A program made the translations under genes and the position numbers. Positions 1-8,352 of a stretch of 64,000 nucleotides of DNA are shown piece after piece. Source of the stretch: Microbacterium sp. RU33B (GTDB lineage: Bacteria > Actinomycetota > Actinomycetes > Actinomycetales > Microbacteriaceae); contig NZ_FTPO01000004.1 of the NCBI RefSeq assembly GCF_900155915.1, positions 1 through 64,000 of the forward strand, written 5' to 3'. Under the pieces are notes generated by a model, which did not search any database, was not told where the DNA came from, and saw nothing but the letters and a program-made list of their open reading frames with translations. Within the stretch, counting starts at the first letter, position 1. Each line of letters begins with the position of its first letter.

Positions 1-111
1 CTCGGCATCTCCGTCACCTACCACGAGATCTCGTTCGCCGACCACGGCAGCGTCGCCTACCTCGCCCTCCCGGGCATGCTGCACTGGCTCGACCGCATGA
101 CGCGCCCCTGA
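1..111 (+). CDS. C-terminal end of a probable alpha/beta hydrolase (esterase), cut by the window edge
   Basis: The frame is open from base 1 and closes with TGA at 109-111, leaving 36 residues of the C-terminus. The tail contains a histidine in the stretch FADHGSVAYL, followed by a short helix-like end (LHWLDRM). That is the usual place for the catalytic histidine loop and last helix of an alpha/beta hydrolase, so an esterase-like enzyme is my best reading, but 36 residues cannot decide a family. The gene is convergent with the SDR gene at 128, with 16 bases between the stops. Nothing upstream is visible. Confidence 0.4.
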   Translation, partial: LGISVTYHEISFADHGSVAYLALPGMLHWLDRMTRP

Positions 112-127
112 GACGACGCGTGTGCTT

Positions 128-919
128 CTACGCGAGGTGTGGGCGAAGACCGAGCGCTTCGCGATAGCCGGTCCGCAGGACTGCCGCTCCGCCCAAGAGC
201 GAGGCACCTCCGTCGACGACGATCTCCGCACCGGTGATCATCCTCGCCGAGTCCGAGAGGAGGAAGGCGACGGCTCCCGCGACATCGCCGGGACCCACCT
301 GCCCATTGAGCGGCGTCGCCTCGTCGAGCGCCCGCGCATCGTCGTCGTCGAGGCGGGATCGGGTGTGCGCTGTCGCTGTCCAGCCGGGAGTCACCAGGTT
401 CACCCTGATGCCTCGATGTCCGTACTCGGCTGCCGCCTGGCGCGCCATCGCGGCGACGCCGGCCTTGGCCGCGGCGTATGCCGGGTACCCCGGGTGAGGG
501 GCCGCGGCGTGCACGGACCCCACGATGCCGATGGCGCCGCCACGATCCGCCATCGACCGGATCCCGGCGCGCAGCGAGCGGAAGACGGTGTGGAGGTTCG
601 AGTCGAGAGTCTCCTGCCAGTCCCCGTCGGAGAGTTCGGCGAGCGAGCCTCCACGAGTCGTTCCGACGGCGATCGCGAGGCGGGCCAACCGTCCCGTCTC
701 AGCGACCATGCCGAACACCCTGTCGATCTCCGCGGTGGATGCGGCATCGATCGCGAATGCGGATGACCCCGGATGTGTGGACGCGACCTCCGCCAGGCGT
801 TGCGCATCCCGATCGATCAGCGCGAGCCGATTGTCTCCCGCCAGCGCATTCGCGATCGCCTCTCCGATCTGCCCGCCTGCACCGACGACGACGGCGACGG
901 GTCGGGGATCCTCACTCAT
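128..919 (-). CDS. SDR-family sugar dehydrogenase, last gene of the galactan operon
   Basis: This 263-residue protein is a classical-length short-chain dehydrogenase/reductase. It has a nucleotide-binding glycine motif GAGGQIG (residues 13-19), Ser135 and the catalytic pair Tyr148-x3-Lys152 (YAAAK), and a C-terminal VDGG. The usual NNAG structural motif is replaced by GTTRGG. I start at ATG 919, four bases after the stop of the upstream dehydratase gene; a longer in-frame start exists but would overlap that gene by over 100 bases. SDR enzymes of this type oxidise sugars or alcohols with NAD(P)+. Sitting last in an operon with a sugar ABC transporter and a sugar-acid dehydratase, it is well placed to oxidise the imported sugar (galactose is my guess) to its lactone. 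The substrate is inferred from context only. Confidence 0.85.
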   Translation of the reverse strand: MSEDPRPVAVVVGAGGQIGEAIANALAGDNRLALIDRDAQRLAEVASTHPGSSAFAIDAASTAEIDRVFGMVAETGRLARLAIAVGTTRGGSLAELSDGDWQETLDSNLHTVFRSLRAGIRSMADRGGAIGIVGSVHAAAPHPGYPAYAAAKAGVAAMARQAAAEYGHRGIRVNLVTPGWTATAHTRSRLDDDDARALDEATPLNGQVGPGDVAGAVAFLLSDSARMITGAEIVVDGGASLLGGAAVLRTGYREALGLRPHLA

Positions 920-923
920 GGTC

Positions 924-2132
924 CTACTCTGCACGAAACTCATCGACGCGAGACCAGTCGAGCTCGATGCCGAGTCCAGGACCGGAAGGAACGCGCAGCA
1001 TCCCGTCGGAGAACTCGAACGGGGTGGTCGCAAGTTCGTCGCGCAGGGGGTTCGGCAGGCGGTTGTACTCGTAGATGCGGAAGTTGGGAACGGACGCCGA
1101 CAGCTGAAGGGCGGCAGCGAGCCCGACGGCCGACCCGACTCCGTGCGGAGCGATGTCGACGTGGAAGGTCTCGCACAGCGCGGCGATCTTGCGCGATTCC
1201 GTGATGCCGCCGGCGCGGGCGAGATTGGGCATCACGACATCCACCGCACCTGCCTGGAGGTAGTCCCGGAAGTCCCAGCGGGTGAACAGCGTCTCGCCGT
1301 TCACCAGGGTCACCGGAAACGCGTCGCGAATCCTCCGGTACCCCGCGACGTCATCCACGGCGACGGGCTCTTCGATCCACGTCACGTCCAGATCGATGAG
1401 CCGCCTCACGACGTCGACCGCCCGGTCCGCCGTGTACGCGCAGTTGAGGTCGACGTAGAGGTCGACCTCTGGACCGATGGCCTGTCGCACCGCAGCGGCG
1501 TGGGCGATGTCCACGCGCGTCCCTCTGCCGAGCTTCAGCTTGAGAGCGTGGAAGCCGGCGTCCACGAACGAGCGCGCGTAGTCGGCCGACTCCCCGGGTT
1601 CGTCGAGCATCGGCACGGGGCTCGCATAGACCTCCACGCGATCGCGGTGCGGTCCGCCGAGAAGCCGGTGCACGGGGAGCCCGAGCACCTTGCCCTTGAT
1701 GTCCCACAGCGCCACATCGATGCCGCTGATGGCCTCGAGGAAGTAGCCGCGCACCTGACCACCCCCGCTCATCGAGGAGAACACGCGCGACCACAGATAG
1801 TCGGTCGCGAGCGCGTCCTCCCCGATGAGCAGAGGTGCGATGATGTCGCGCACGATCTGCGCGGTCACCCTCGGAGCAGGCAGCCCATAGCATTCACCGA
1901 CACCTACGACGCCGTCCTCGGTGGTCACCCGGATCAAGGTCGAATACTGACCCTTGCGCTCGAGCGTCCGGTGGCTCGCGGCCGGCTGGAGCAGCCAGCC
2001 GGGCACATCGCCGTCCCGATACAGCCGGGAGAAGGGGGCGATCAGGGGGATCGCTTCGATGGAGCGGATGCGGGAACCCGCCCCCGCAACGTCGAGTCGG
2101 TCCATTCCCGGGGAGGTGTCGATGATGCTCAT
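924..2132 (-). CDS. Mandelate racemase/enolase superfamily sugar-acid dehydratase (galactonate dehydratase candidate)
   Basis: The 402-residue protein has the enolase-superfamily layout: an N-terminal capping domain, then a barrel with the Lys-x-Lys pair K198/K200 (ALKLKLG), metal ligands D228 (VDLN), E254 (WIEEP) and E280 (NGET), and a C-terminal His330 (APHGVG). The sequence GIDVALWDIKGK is typical of galactonate/gluconate-type dehydratases. The position of the Asp that usually pairs with this His is Asn303 (MPNLARAGG). ATG 2132 starts two bases after the binding-protein stop at 2135. The family removes water from sugar acids to give 2-keto-3-deoxy acids, exactly the substrate of the kinase at 9029-9925 in the divergent arm. 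I therefore favour a galactonate-type dehydratase; other aldonates cannot be excluded. Confidence 0.85.
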   Translation of the reverse strand: MSIIDTSPGMDRLDVAGAGSRIRSIEAIPLIAPFSRLYRDGDVPGWLLQPAASHRTLERKGQYSTLIRVTTEDGVVGVGECYGLPAPRVTAQIVRDIIAPLLIGEDALATDYLWSRVFSSMSGGGQVRGYFLEAISGIDVALWDIKGKVLGLPVHRLLGGPHRDRVEVYASPVPMLDEPGESADYARSFVDAGFHALKLKLGRGTRVDIAHAAAVRQAIGPEVDLYVDLNCAYTADRAVDVVRRLIDLDVTWIEEPVAVDDVAGYRRIRDAFPVTLVNGETLFTRWDFRDYLQAGAVDVVMPNLARAGGITESRKIAALCETFHVDIAPHGVGSAVGLAAALQLSASVPNFRIYEYNRLPNPLRDELATTPFEFSDGMLRVPSGPGLGIELDWSRVDEFRAE

Positions 2133-2134
2133 GA

Positions 2135-3442
2135 CTACTTGACCAGCGCCTGCATCTCGGCGGCCGCCGTGTCCAGGGCCTCCTGAGCGGACTTCTCCCC
2201 GATCAGCACCGCCTGAATCTGCTCGGCCAGCTTGGCCTCCATCTGGGCGTACTCCGGGAACACCCACAGCGGGTTCGGCGAGGCGGTGTCGGTGATCTGA
2301 CTCTGCCAGGTCGACGCGTATCCGTCGTCGGCGAACACCGGGTCCTCGAGCGCGGTCTGGGTCGTCGGGACGGAGCCGACCTGCGTGAAGCGGTTGATCG
2401 CGGTGTCGACATCGCTGGAGAGGAAGTGCGCGAATTCCCCGGCAGTCTGCGTCGGGCCCTCCGTGAAGACCACGAGCAGGCCGCCCCAGGCGAGCGAGCG
2501 CGGCTCGTCGCCGGCCTTCACGACGGGTCGGGCGATGGGAAGCGTGTCGTCGAGCAGGGTGGGGCTCGCCGCCTGGGCCTTCAGCGTGCCGCGCACCTGG
2601 TTGGCGTCGTCGAAGAATGCGGCCTTGCCCTGACTGTAGAGCGTGCGCGCCTCGGGACGGCCGACGTTGAGGCTCACGAGGCCCTCATCGACCAGCGACG
2701 CGATCCACTCGAGGGCCTTGACGGCGCCCTTGTCGTTGACCACGATCTCGTCACCGTCGACGACCTTCGAGCCGAAGGTCTGCAGCCACGGAATGAAGTC
2801 CTTGATCGTCTCCGGCTTCGTCGCAAGTGCGTAGGGGACGACGTCGCCGCCGAGCGCCTTGACCTTTCGCAGCGCGTCTTCGAACTCTGTCACCGTCTCG
2901 GGCGTCTCCGTGACGCCCGCCTGCTTCAGCAGCGCGGTGTTGGAGATCAGGCCGATGGAGCCGGTGTACCAGGGCAGGCCGTACTGGACACCGTCCACCT
3001 GGCCGTTCTTGAGCGCAGCGTCGGTGTAGTCGGTCTCGGCCGCGTACTGGCTGAGGTCGGCGAGCACGCCGAGTCGCTGGAGGGACTGGATGTCGGCGAT
3101 GTCGAGCTGAGCGGCCCCGGTGGTCGAACCGTCGCGCGAGCGGAGCAGGATCTGATTCCGATACTCGGCGAAGGGGAAGGAGACGAGCTCGGCGTCGATG
3201 TCCTTACCATCGGTGAAGCCCGCGACCTCCTGCTCGATGAGCGCCTTCTGCGCATCCTCGCCGTAGTTCCAGCTCGTGAAGGTGAAGTCCTGGTACTCGA
3301 CGGGACCGTCGGACGGTGCGGATGTCGGCGCGGACCCGCCTCCGGAGGCGCAGGCGCTGAGGGCGAAGGCGCTGACGAGGGCGAGACCGACGACGGCCAT
3401 CACGCGGGGGCGACGGCGCGTTCGACGCTGAACTTCGGACAT
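2135..3442 (-). CDS. Sugar ABC transporter substrate-binding lipoprotein (family 1)
   Basis: The 435-residue product starts with an arginine-rich n-region, a hydrophobic segment (VMAVVGLALVSAFAL) and a lipobox LSAC, so it should be exported and anchored by a lipidated cysteine near residue 31. The mature part resembles the extracellular binding proteins of carbohydrate ABC importers (motifs such as LPWYTGSIGLISN and the IP-W-LQTFG region, and a WGGLLVVF segment). It lies 49 bases downstream of two matching permease genes and just upstream of the catabolic genes, so it belongs to the same minus-strand operon. The ligand is probably an oligosaccharide released by the divergently encoded galactanase. 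No ATPase gene is present in this operon; such importers commonly share a general MsmK/MsiK-type ATPase encoded elsewhere. Confidence 0.92.
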   Translation of the reverse strand: MSEVQRRTRRRPRVMAVVGLALVSAFALSACASGGGSAPTSAPSDGPVEYQDFTFTSWNYGEDAQKALIEQEVAGFTDGKDIDAELVSFPFAEYRNQILLRSRDGSTTGAAQLDIADIQSLQRLGVLADLSQYAAETDYTDAALKNGQVDGVQYGLPWYTGSIGLISNTALLKQAGVTETPETVTEFEDALRKVKALGGDVVPYALATKPETIKDFIPWLQTFGSKVVDGDEIVVNDKGAVKALEWIASLVDEGLVSLNVGRPEARTLYSQGKAAFFDDANQVRGTLKAQAASPTLLDDTLPIARPVVKAGDEPRSLAWGGLLVVFTEGPTQTAGEFAHFLSSDVDTAINRFTQVGSVPTTQTALEDPVFADDGYASTWQSQITDTASPNPLWVFPEYAQMEAKLAEQIQAVLIGEKSAQEALDTAAAEMQALVK

Positions 3443-3491
3443 GGTGTTCCTTTCGGGGGTGTTTCGTGGTGCGGAATCGGGATGTGCGGGT

Positions 3492-4433
3492 TCAGCCCTT
3501 GATCGCGCCGGAGCTGAGCCCGGCCACGAAGAAGCGCTGGAGCGCGAGGAAGATGATGATCACCGGCACGGAGGCGATGAGGGATGCCGCCATGAGCTCG
3601 GGCCAGCGGTTGCTGAACTCGCTCAGGTAGGTGTTGACCAGCCCCGGGGGCAGCGTGCGGGTGGCATCGCCGGAGAGCGTGAGGGCGAAGACGAAGTCGT
3701 TCCAGCCTCGGATGAAGGCGAACAGCCCGGCGGCGATCATGCCCGGCGCGATGAGCGGCAGCAGGATGCGGTGGATGATGACGCCTTGACCCGCGCCGTC
3801 CATCTTCGCGGCTTCGATGATGTCATCGGGGATGTTGTCGAAGATGCCCTTCATCATCCAGACGCACAGCGGCAGGGTGAACGTCGTGAACGAGATGATG
3901 AGCGCGGGATACGTGTTGAGAAGTCCCCAGGCGCTGAACATGCCGTAGATCGTGATCAGGAGCAGGATCTGCGGAAACAGTTGCGACACCAGGAGGAGGA
4001 ACATGAACGAGCGGCGTCCGCGGTAGCGGAACTTCGAGAACGAGTAGGCGCAGTACATCCCGATGAAGACGCTGCCGAGCGCTGTGACGGAGGCGACGAG
4101 AAGGCTGTTGCCGAGGTAATGGAGCAGTTTGCCGTCGGCGAAGATCGTCGCGAACGCGTCGAAAGTCACCGAGGTGGGGAGGAACCTCGGCGGGAACTCG
4201 AACACCTCGGCCCCCGTGCGCAGGCTCGTGAGAATCATCCAGTAGATCGGCAGCAGCGCGAACAGCGCGACGAGCGTCAGGGAGACTCGGCGCAGCCAGG
4301 CGATCGCCGTGCTCTCCCCCACCGCGCGGGCGCGTCGGCGCTCCTGACGACGGTCCGTGCGCGTCGGGCGGGATGCGGCATCCGTCGCGATGCGCTCGCT
4401 CGTCGTCGCGATCGGTCGTGGAGCGGTTGTCAT
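3492..4433 (-). CDS. Sugar ABC transporter permease, MalG type
   Basis: A 313-residue inner-membrane permease with about six hydrophobic segments and the EAA-loop signature near residues 205-225 (EAAKMDGAGQGVIIHRILLP), which docks on the ATPase. The long basic N-terminus before the first membrane helix is common in actinobacterial MalG-type subunits. I start at ATG 4433. A GTG at 4439 would give the classic GTGA overlap with the upstream permease stop (4436-4438) and adds only two residues; either is possible. It pairs with the MalF-type subunit encoded immediately upstream and the binding protein downstream to form one importer for a carbohydrate. Confidence 0.93.
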   Translation of the reverse strand: MTTAPRPIATTSERIATDAASRPTRTDRRQERRRARAVGESTAIAWLRRVSLTLVALFALLPIYWMILTSLRTGAEVFEFPPRFLPTSVTFDAFATIFADGKLLHYLGNSLLVASVTALGSVFIGMYCAYSFSKFRYRGRRSFMFLLLVSQLFPQILLLITIYGMFSAWGLLNTYPALIISFTTFTLPLCVWMMKGIFDNIPDDIIEAAKMDGAGQGVIIHRILLPLIAPGMIAAGLFAFIRGWNDFVFALTLSGDATRTLPPGLVNTYLSEFSNRWPELMAASLIASVPVIIIFLALQRFFVAGLSSGAIKG

Positions 4434-4435
4434 CG

Positions 4436-5332
4436 TCACTTCTCGTTCTCCATTCCGCGCAGGTACAGCAGCACCACCGGCAGGAGCACGAGCATCCAGA
4501 GGATGCCGAGCGCGCCCGCCATTCCGAGGTCGAACCCCTTGAACGCCGTCTCGTAGACCGCGAGGGAGAACGTCGTCGTCGCGCCCGCGGGCCCGCCGCC
4601 GGTCAGGACGTACAGGAGGTCGAACTGCTGGAAGTTCCAGATGAACTCGAGCAGGACCACGATCGTGGCTACGGGCATGAGCCCTGGCACGGTGATGTAC
4701 CGGAATCGCTGCCACGCGTGGGCGCCGTCCATGCGCGCGGCCTCGTAGGTCTCACCGGGGAACGACTGCAGGGCGGCGAGCAGCATCACCATCATCCAGG
4801 GAAAGGATGCCCAGGTGCGTGCCACGACCACCGCCGTCATCGCGCCGGCCCCGGAATCGAGCCAGCCGATGTTCTCGCCGATCACACCGAGGGAGCGCAG
4901 GATGCCGTTGAGGACGCCGTAATTCGCGTCGAAGATCCAGAGCCAGAGGAAGGACACGACGACACCGGGGAGCACCCAGGGGAAGAGCAGGACCGATCGC
5001 AGCACGGCGCGTCCGCGCATGCGCTGATTCAGACCGAGTGCGGCGACGAGTCCGATCGCGAAGGGCGCCACGGTCGCGGGGAGCGCGAACGCCAGGGTCT
5101 TGCCCAGCAGCTCCCAGAACTCGCCGGTGAACGCGGCACCGATGTTCTCCAGTCCGACGAACGTCTTGTCCGGGTACAGCAGGTTGCTGTCGAAGAACGC
5201 GTCGGCGAGCGCTCCGATGAGTGGGTAGATGAGCACCGCGACGAGCAGTGCCGCCGCCGGCGCGATGAGAAGCAGCGGGAACAGGCTGCGAGGCCGTCGG
5301 CGTGTGGGGGCGAGGGCATCGATGGCGCTCAC
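4436..5332 (-). CDS. Sugar ABC transporter permease, MalF type, first gene of the operon
   Basis: A 298-residue permease with about six membrane segments, starting with a hydrophobic helix (LFPLLLIAPAAALLVAVLIY), and an EAA-loop signature (YEAARMDGAHAWQRFRYI). The start is GTG 5332, preceded by a clear ribosome binding site (GAGGAGG about 5 bases upstream). The frame stays open further upstream, but an earlier start would run through the operator/promoter region at 5340-5467. It is the first gene of the five-gene minus-strand operon (two permeases, binding protein, dehydratase, SDR). Expression is probably controlled by the GntR regulator through the TATACGA motif at 5367-5380, only 35 bases upstream. 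Confidence 0.92.
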   Translation of the reverse strand: MSAIDALAPTRRRPRSLFPLLLIAPAAALLVAVLIYPLIGALADAFFDSNLLYPDKTFVGLENIGAAFTGEFWELLGKTLAFALPATVAPFAIGLVAALGLNQRMRGRAVLRSVLLFPWVLPGVVVSFLWLWIFDANYGVLNGILRSLGVIGENIGWLDSGAGAMTAVVVARTWASFPWMMVMLLAALQSFPGETYEAARMDGAHAWQRFRYITVPGLMPVATIVVLLEFIWNFQQFDLLYVLTGGGPAGATTTFSLAVYETAFKGFDLGMAGALGILWMLVLLPVVLLYLRGMENEK

Positions 5333-5366
5333 AGGTCCTCCTCGATGAAGATCACGAAGGTTACAA

Positions 5367-5380
5367 TATACGAAATTCGA
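5367..5380 (+). promoter_or_regulatory. GntR-type operator candidate, copy 1 (transporter promoter)
   Basis: The 14-mer TATACGAAATTCGA fits the consensus TATACGANNNKCGA, which occurs three times in this locus (also 5423-5436 and 8298-8311), each time in front of a transcription unit of the galactan cluster. It lies in an AT-rich island in an otherwise GC-rich region, 35 bases upstream of the minus-strand permease start. I infer that it is bound by the GntR regulator encoded at 8353-9036. Confidence 0.6.
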
Positions 5381-5384
5381 TCTA

Positions 5385-5413
5385 TTGCAACCCATGGACC
5401 GCGCCGGTATATT
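5385..5413 (+). promoter_or_regulatory. Sigma-A-like promoter of the galactanase gene
   Basis: TTGCAA (5385-5390), a 17-base spacer and TATATT (5408-5413) form a good housekeeping-type promoter pointing at the GH30 gene, with transcription expected to start near 5420. The -35 hexamer is its own reverse complement, so it could also serve the divergent operon, although no equally good -10 is seen on that strand. Confidence 0.6.
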
Positions 5414-5422
5414 TTTAGTCGA

Positions 5423-5436
5423 TATACGATCAGCGA
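5423..5436 (+). promoter_or_regulatory. GntR-type operator candidate, copy 2 (galactanase promoter)
   Basis: TATACGATCAGCGA matches the consensus TATACGANNNKCGA. It starts about three bases after the expected transcription start of the galactanase gene, a typical repressor roadblock position. The bases GTATAT (5407-5412) and ATATAC (5422-5427) also form an inverted repeat with a 9-base spacer that spans the -10 box and this site. Confidence 0.6.
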
Positions 5437-5467
5437 CGATAGACGTCGCACGATGATGGAGGTCCCG

Positions 5468-8227
5468 ATGAAGAGACGACTCCTCTCCGGAGTGAGTGCG
5501 ATGGCGCTCGCCGTCCTGCTGGCCGGAGGACTGTCACCTGTATCTCCGGCGGGGGCGGCGGCACCCCCTCCCCTCCCGGAGGTGATCGTCGACAACCCCG
5601 ACAAGGGCGACGTCGGCACGTGGACCCTGTCGAAGTTCAAGCCGAACTACTACGGCGCGACGGGGTACCTGACCACTCCGAAAGCTTCGACGGTGACGGC
5701 GAGCGTCAGGTTCACGCCCGATGTGCCCGTCGCGGGTACGTATGGCGTGTACTACTGGCTTCCTGACGGCGGGACCGACCGAGCGTGGGACATCCCGTTC
5801 CGTGTCCACGATGCGCTGGGCGACGTGGGCTACTCCGTCTCCGCGCAGCCGGCCAGGGGCGGCGAGTGGATCCTCCTCGGCAACCACACTTTCGAGGTCG
5901 GCACCACCGGTTATGTCGAGGTCACGAACAAGGCCGGCGCAGTGGTGGTCGCCGATGCCATCAAGCTGGGCGCACCCAGCGAGCACGTCGATTACCGCGT
6001 GCGCCCCGACATCGAGAAGCAGACCATCCTGGGCATCGGCGTCGAGATCCAGAGCGACAGCATCGGATCGGGCAACAATGGACTTCCCGACGACAGTCCG
6101 GCGTACGTCCCCGGAGATCTGACCCCCTCGGAGCGGCAGCGATTCTACGACGAGATGCTCACGGGCTTCCGATATGTGCGGCTCGCGATGGGGCTCTATC
6201 TCCGCGGGCTGACGCCCGACAGGAAGAACATCGTCGAGCGCTACTCGGGTCAGATGGAACAGCTCGCCGAGATGATCGAGGAATCCGGCATCGAGGGCGC
6301 GAACGTCGAGTACTGGTCGCCCGCCCCGTACTGGAAGGACAACGACAGTTTCGTCCGGGGAAGCTTGGACCTCGTTCACATCGAAGATCAGGCCGAGCGG
6401 GATGCCTGGGTCGACGAGTACTCCGACGCGATGGTGCAGGACATCGAGTACCTCGAGTCGCACGGCATCCCCGTCAAACAGTGGAGCCTCCAGAACGAGC
6501 CGACGGCGCTCACGGGGTATTCGTCGGTCTACCTCGATCATCAGGAGTACTACGAGGTCTTCCGTCAGGTGGCCAAGAAGATCAAGGAACGCGACCCTTC
6601 GGTGTACATCCACGGCGACAGCCACCACGGGCAGACCGGCCAGGGATCCGCGCTGATCAAGAGCGACCCGGAAGCGCTGAAGTACCTGGATGCCTGGTCG
6701 CACCACCGCAACTGGGGATCCAGTGACGAGCTCATCGACAACCGCGTCGCGATCAACTCGGGACTCGAAGGCAAGGACGTCTTCAACTCCGAGTGGGAGT
6801 TCCTGGACGACAAGACGAGCGAGACGCGGATGATCGAGACGGCTCAGTCGATCATGAACTGGATGACGTTCATGGACGCCCCGACCTGGTACTGGCTGCA
6901 TGCACTCAAGCCGACATACAACAAGGAGTCCGAAGGGTACGGCCTCGGATTGTGGCGGCCCAGCGATGACCCGATCGAACCCGGCGATCCCTACGCCGAC
7001 ATCGCTCCGCAGCACTGGGCGCCGATCAAGACGAACTGGCACGGCGTCGCGCCGTTCGTACAGCACCTGCCCTGGGACTCCACCCGCCTGCAGGTCGATG
7101 AGAAGATCGTGCGCAAGGGTCAGCGCATCATGGCATGGGAATCGCCCGACGGCGACCTCGGTATCGCGTTGACGAATCGGTCCGATTCGCCATTCCGCTT
7201 CAACATCGACCTGGGCGACGCCCAGACCCTCTACGGCCACCGCTATGACAAGACCGTCGAGGATCAGGAGCTCGCCGCGAAGTCCGGGCAGGTGATCCAG
7301 GTCATCGTCCCGCCGAAGTCGATCGAGATCTGGACTGAGGACGACGGAGCATCCGCCCCGGTCCTCCAATCGGCACAGCTCAGCGCCTCCGATCTCGACC
7401 TGGTCGTCGGAGACTCGGCGACCACCACGCTCGCCGGCACCCTCTCCGACGGCGTGGCAGCCGACCTCGCGGGTGCTGCGATCGAGTACTCCTCCAGCGA
7501 TCCCTCCGTCGCTTCCGTCGACGAGGCAGGACGCATCACAGCACTCTCGGGCGGCACGACCGAGGTGAGCGCCACAGTGACGTCAGGAGAGTCGGTCGTG
7601 TCGACGAATGCCCTCGCCGTCAGGGTCTCTACGGCGCCGCTCGCGACGGCCCGCCCCGGGTCGCCGGCCCTCTCCAGCAACATCGGGCACGCACACGGGC
7701 TCGCTCTCGGCGATTTCACGCTGTCGATGAACATGTGGTGGGGTCAGAACGCGACGTCGGTGCGGCTGTACGAGGGCGACACACTGATCGGCGAGAAGAC
7801 CCTGAGGGATGCCACGCCCGCCGCGCAGTCGGCGTCGTTTCCCATCACGGGGAAGCCGAACGGAACATACGTGTACCGCGCCGAGCTCGTGAACCCGCAC
7901 GGAGTGACCTCGAGCACGCCGCTCACGGTCACTGTCAAAGACGCCGCGCCGGGGAGACCCGCCCTCTCCCACGACAACTGGGACGGCGACGGATCCTTCG
8001 CCGTCACGGCGGATCTGTGGTGGGGGACGAATGCGACGTCGTACCGCGTGTTCGAGGACGGCGTCCTGCTCGACGAGGGCTCGCTGACGGCGGCGACGCC
8101 TCTCTCGCAGCGCGTCACGACGAGAGTCGCAGCGCGCACCCCCGGCACCCACTCCTATCGGGTGGAGCTGGTCAACGCGGCCGGCGTGACGAGCAGCGGC
8201 GACCTGATGGTCCAGGTCCGCCCATGA
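5468..8227 (+). CDS. Secreted multidomain GH30 glycoside hydrolase (endo-beta-1,6-galactanase candidate)
   Basis: A 919-residue secreted enzyme. Start ATG 5468 follows GGAGG by 5 bases and opens a signal peptide (MKRRLLS, hydrophobic core, cleavage near SPAGAAA). Domains in order: a golvesin-C-like beta domain (about 38-168); a GH30-type catalytic domain (about 175-630) with the acid/base glutamate E344 in LQNEP and the nucleophile in FNSEWEF (E442 or E444); a bacterial Ig-like group 2 domain (about 640-720); and two tandem modules sharing MWWGQNAT/LWWGTNAT and YRAELVN/YRVELVN, similar to accessory modules of chitinases. This GH30 branch is best known from Streptomyces endo-beta-1,6-galactanases acting on arabinogalactan. 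The neighbours (sugar importer, oxidative galactose-type catabolism) support that, but activity on another beta-glycan is possible. The enzyme should act outside the cell and feed the divergently encoded transporter. Confidence 0.85.
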   Translation: MKRRLLSGVSAMALAVLLAGGLSPVSPAGAAAPPPLPEVIVDNPDKGDVGTWTLSKFKPNYYGATGYLTTPKASTVTASVRFTPDVPVAGTYGVYYWLPDGGTDRAWDIPFRVHDALGDVGYSVSAQPARGGEWILLGNHTFEVGTTGYVEVTNKAGAVVVADAIKLGAPSEHVDYRVRPDIEKQTILGIGVEIQSDSIGSGNNGLPDDSPAYVPGDLTPSERQRFYDEMLTGFRYVRLAMGLYLRGLTPDRKNIVERYSGQMEQLAEMIEESGIEGANVEYWSPAPYWKDNDSFVRGSLDLVHIEDQAERDAWVDEYSDAMVQDIEYLESHGIPVKQWSLQNEPTALTGYSSVYLDHQEYYEVFRQVAKKIKERDPSVYIHGDSHHGQTGQGSALIKSDPEALKYLDAWSHHRNWGSSDELIDNRVAINSGLEGKDVFNSEWEFLDDKTSETRMIETAQSIMNWMTFMDAPTWYWLHALKPTYNKESEGYGLGLWRPSDDPIEPGDPYADIAPQHWAPIKTNWHGVAPFVQHLPWDSTRLQVDEKIVRKGQRIMAWESPDGDLGIALTNRSDSPFRFNIDLGDAQTLYGHRYDKTVEDQELAAKSGQVIQVIVPPKSIEIWTEDDGASAPVLQSAQLSASDLDLVVGDSATTTLAGTLSDGVAADLAGAAIEYSSSDPSVASVDEAGRITALSGGTTEVSATVTSGESVVSTNALAVRVSTAPLATARPGSPALSSNIGHAHGLALGDFTLSMNMWWGQNATSVRLYEGDTLIGEKTLRDATPAAQSASFPITGKPNGTYVYRAELVNPHGVTSSTPLTVTVKDAAPGRPALSHDNWDGDGSFAVTADLWWGTNATSYRVFEDGVLLDEGSLTAATPLSQRVTTRVAARTPGTHSYRVELVNAAGVTSSGDLMVQVRP

Positions 8228-8297
8228 GCGATGCTGGGCGAGGCGGCGGGCCACACGGGCGAGTCGAGCAGATCGACATCGTGTCGCGCGTCGGTAG

Positions 8298-8311
8298 TAT
8301 ACGAAATGCGA
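8298..8311 (+). promoter_or_regulatory. GntR-type operator candidate, copy 3 (regulator promoter)
   Basis: TATACGAAATGCGA, 42 bases upstream of the GntR start codon, shares its first ten bases with copy 1 at 5367-5376 and fits TATACGANNNKCGA. Presence of the site in front of the regulator's own gene suggests autoregulation together with the kinase and aldolase genes that follow. Confidence 0.6.
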
Positions 8312-8352
8312 AGCGGTACAGCCGCCTCGCCCAGCATCCGGGAGGACCACTC

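Noticed and set aside
5534..7369. A 611-codon frame antisense to the GH30 gene
   Set aside because: No family features, composition typical of antisense shadows in GC-rich DNA, while the sense strand has clear catalytic motifs and a signal peptide.
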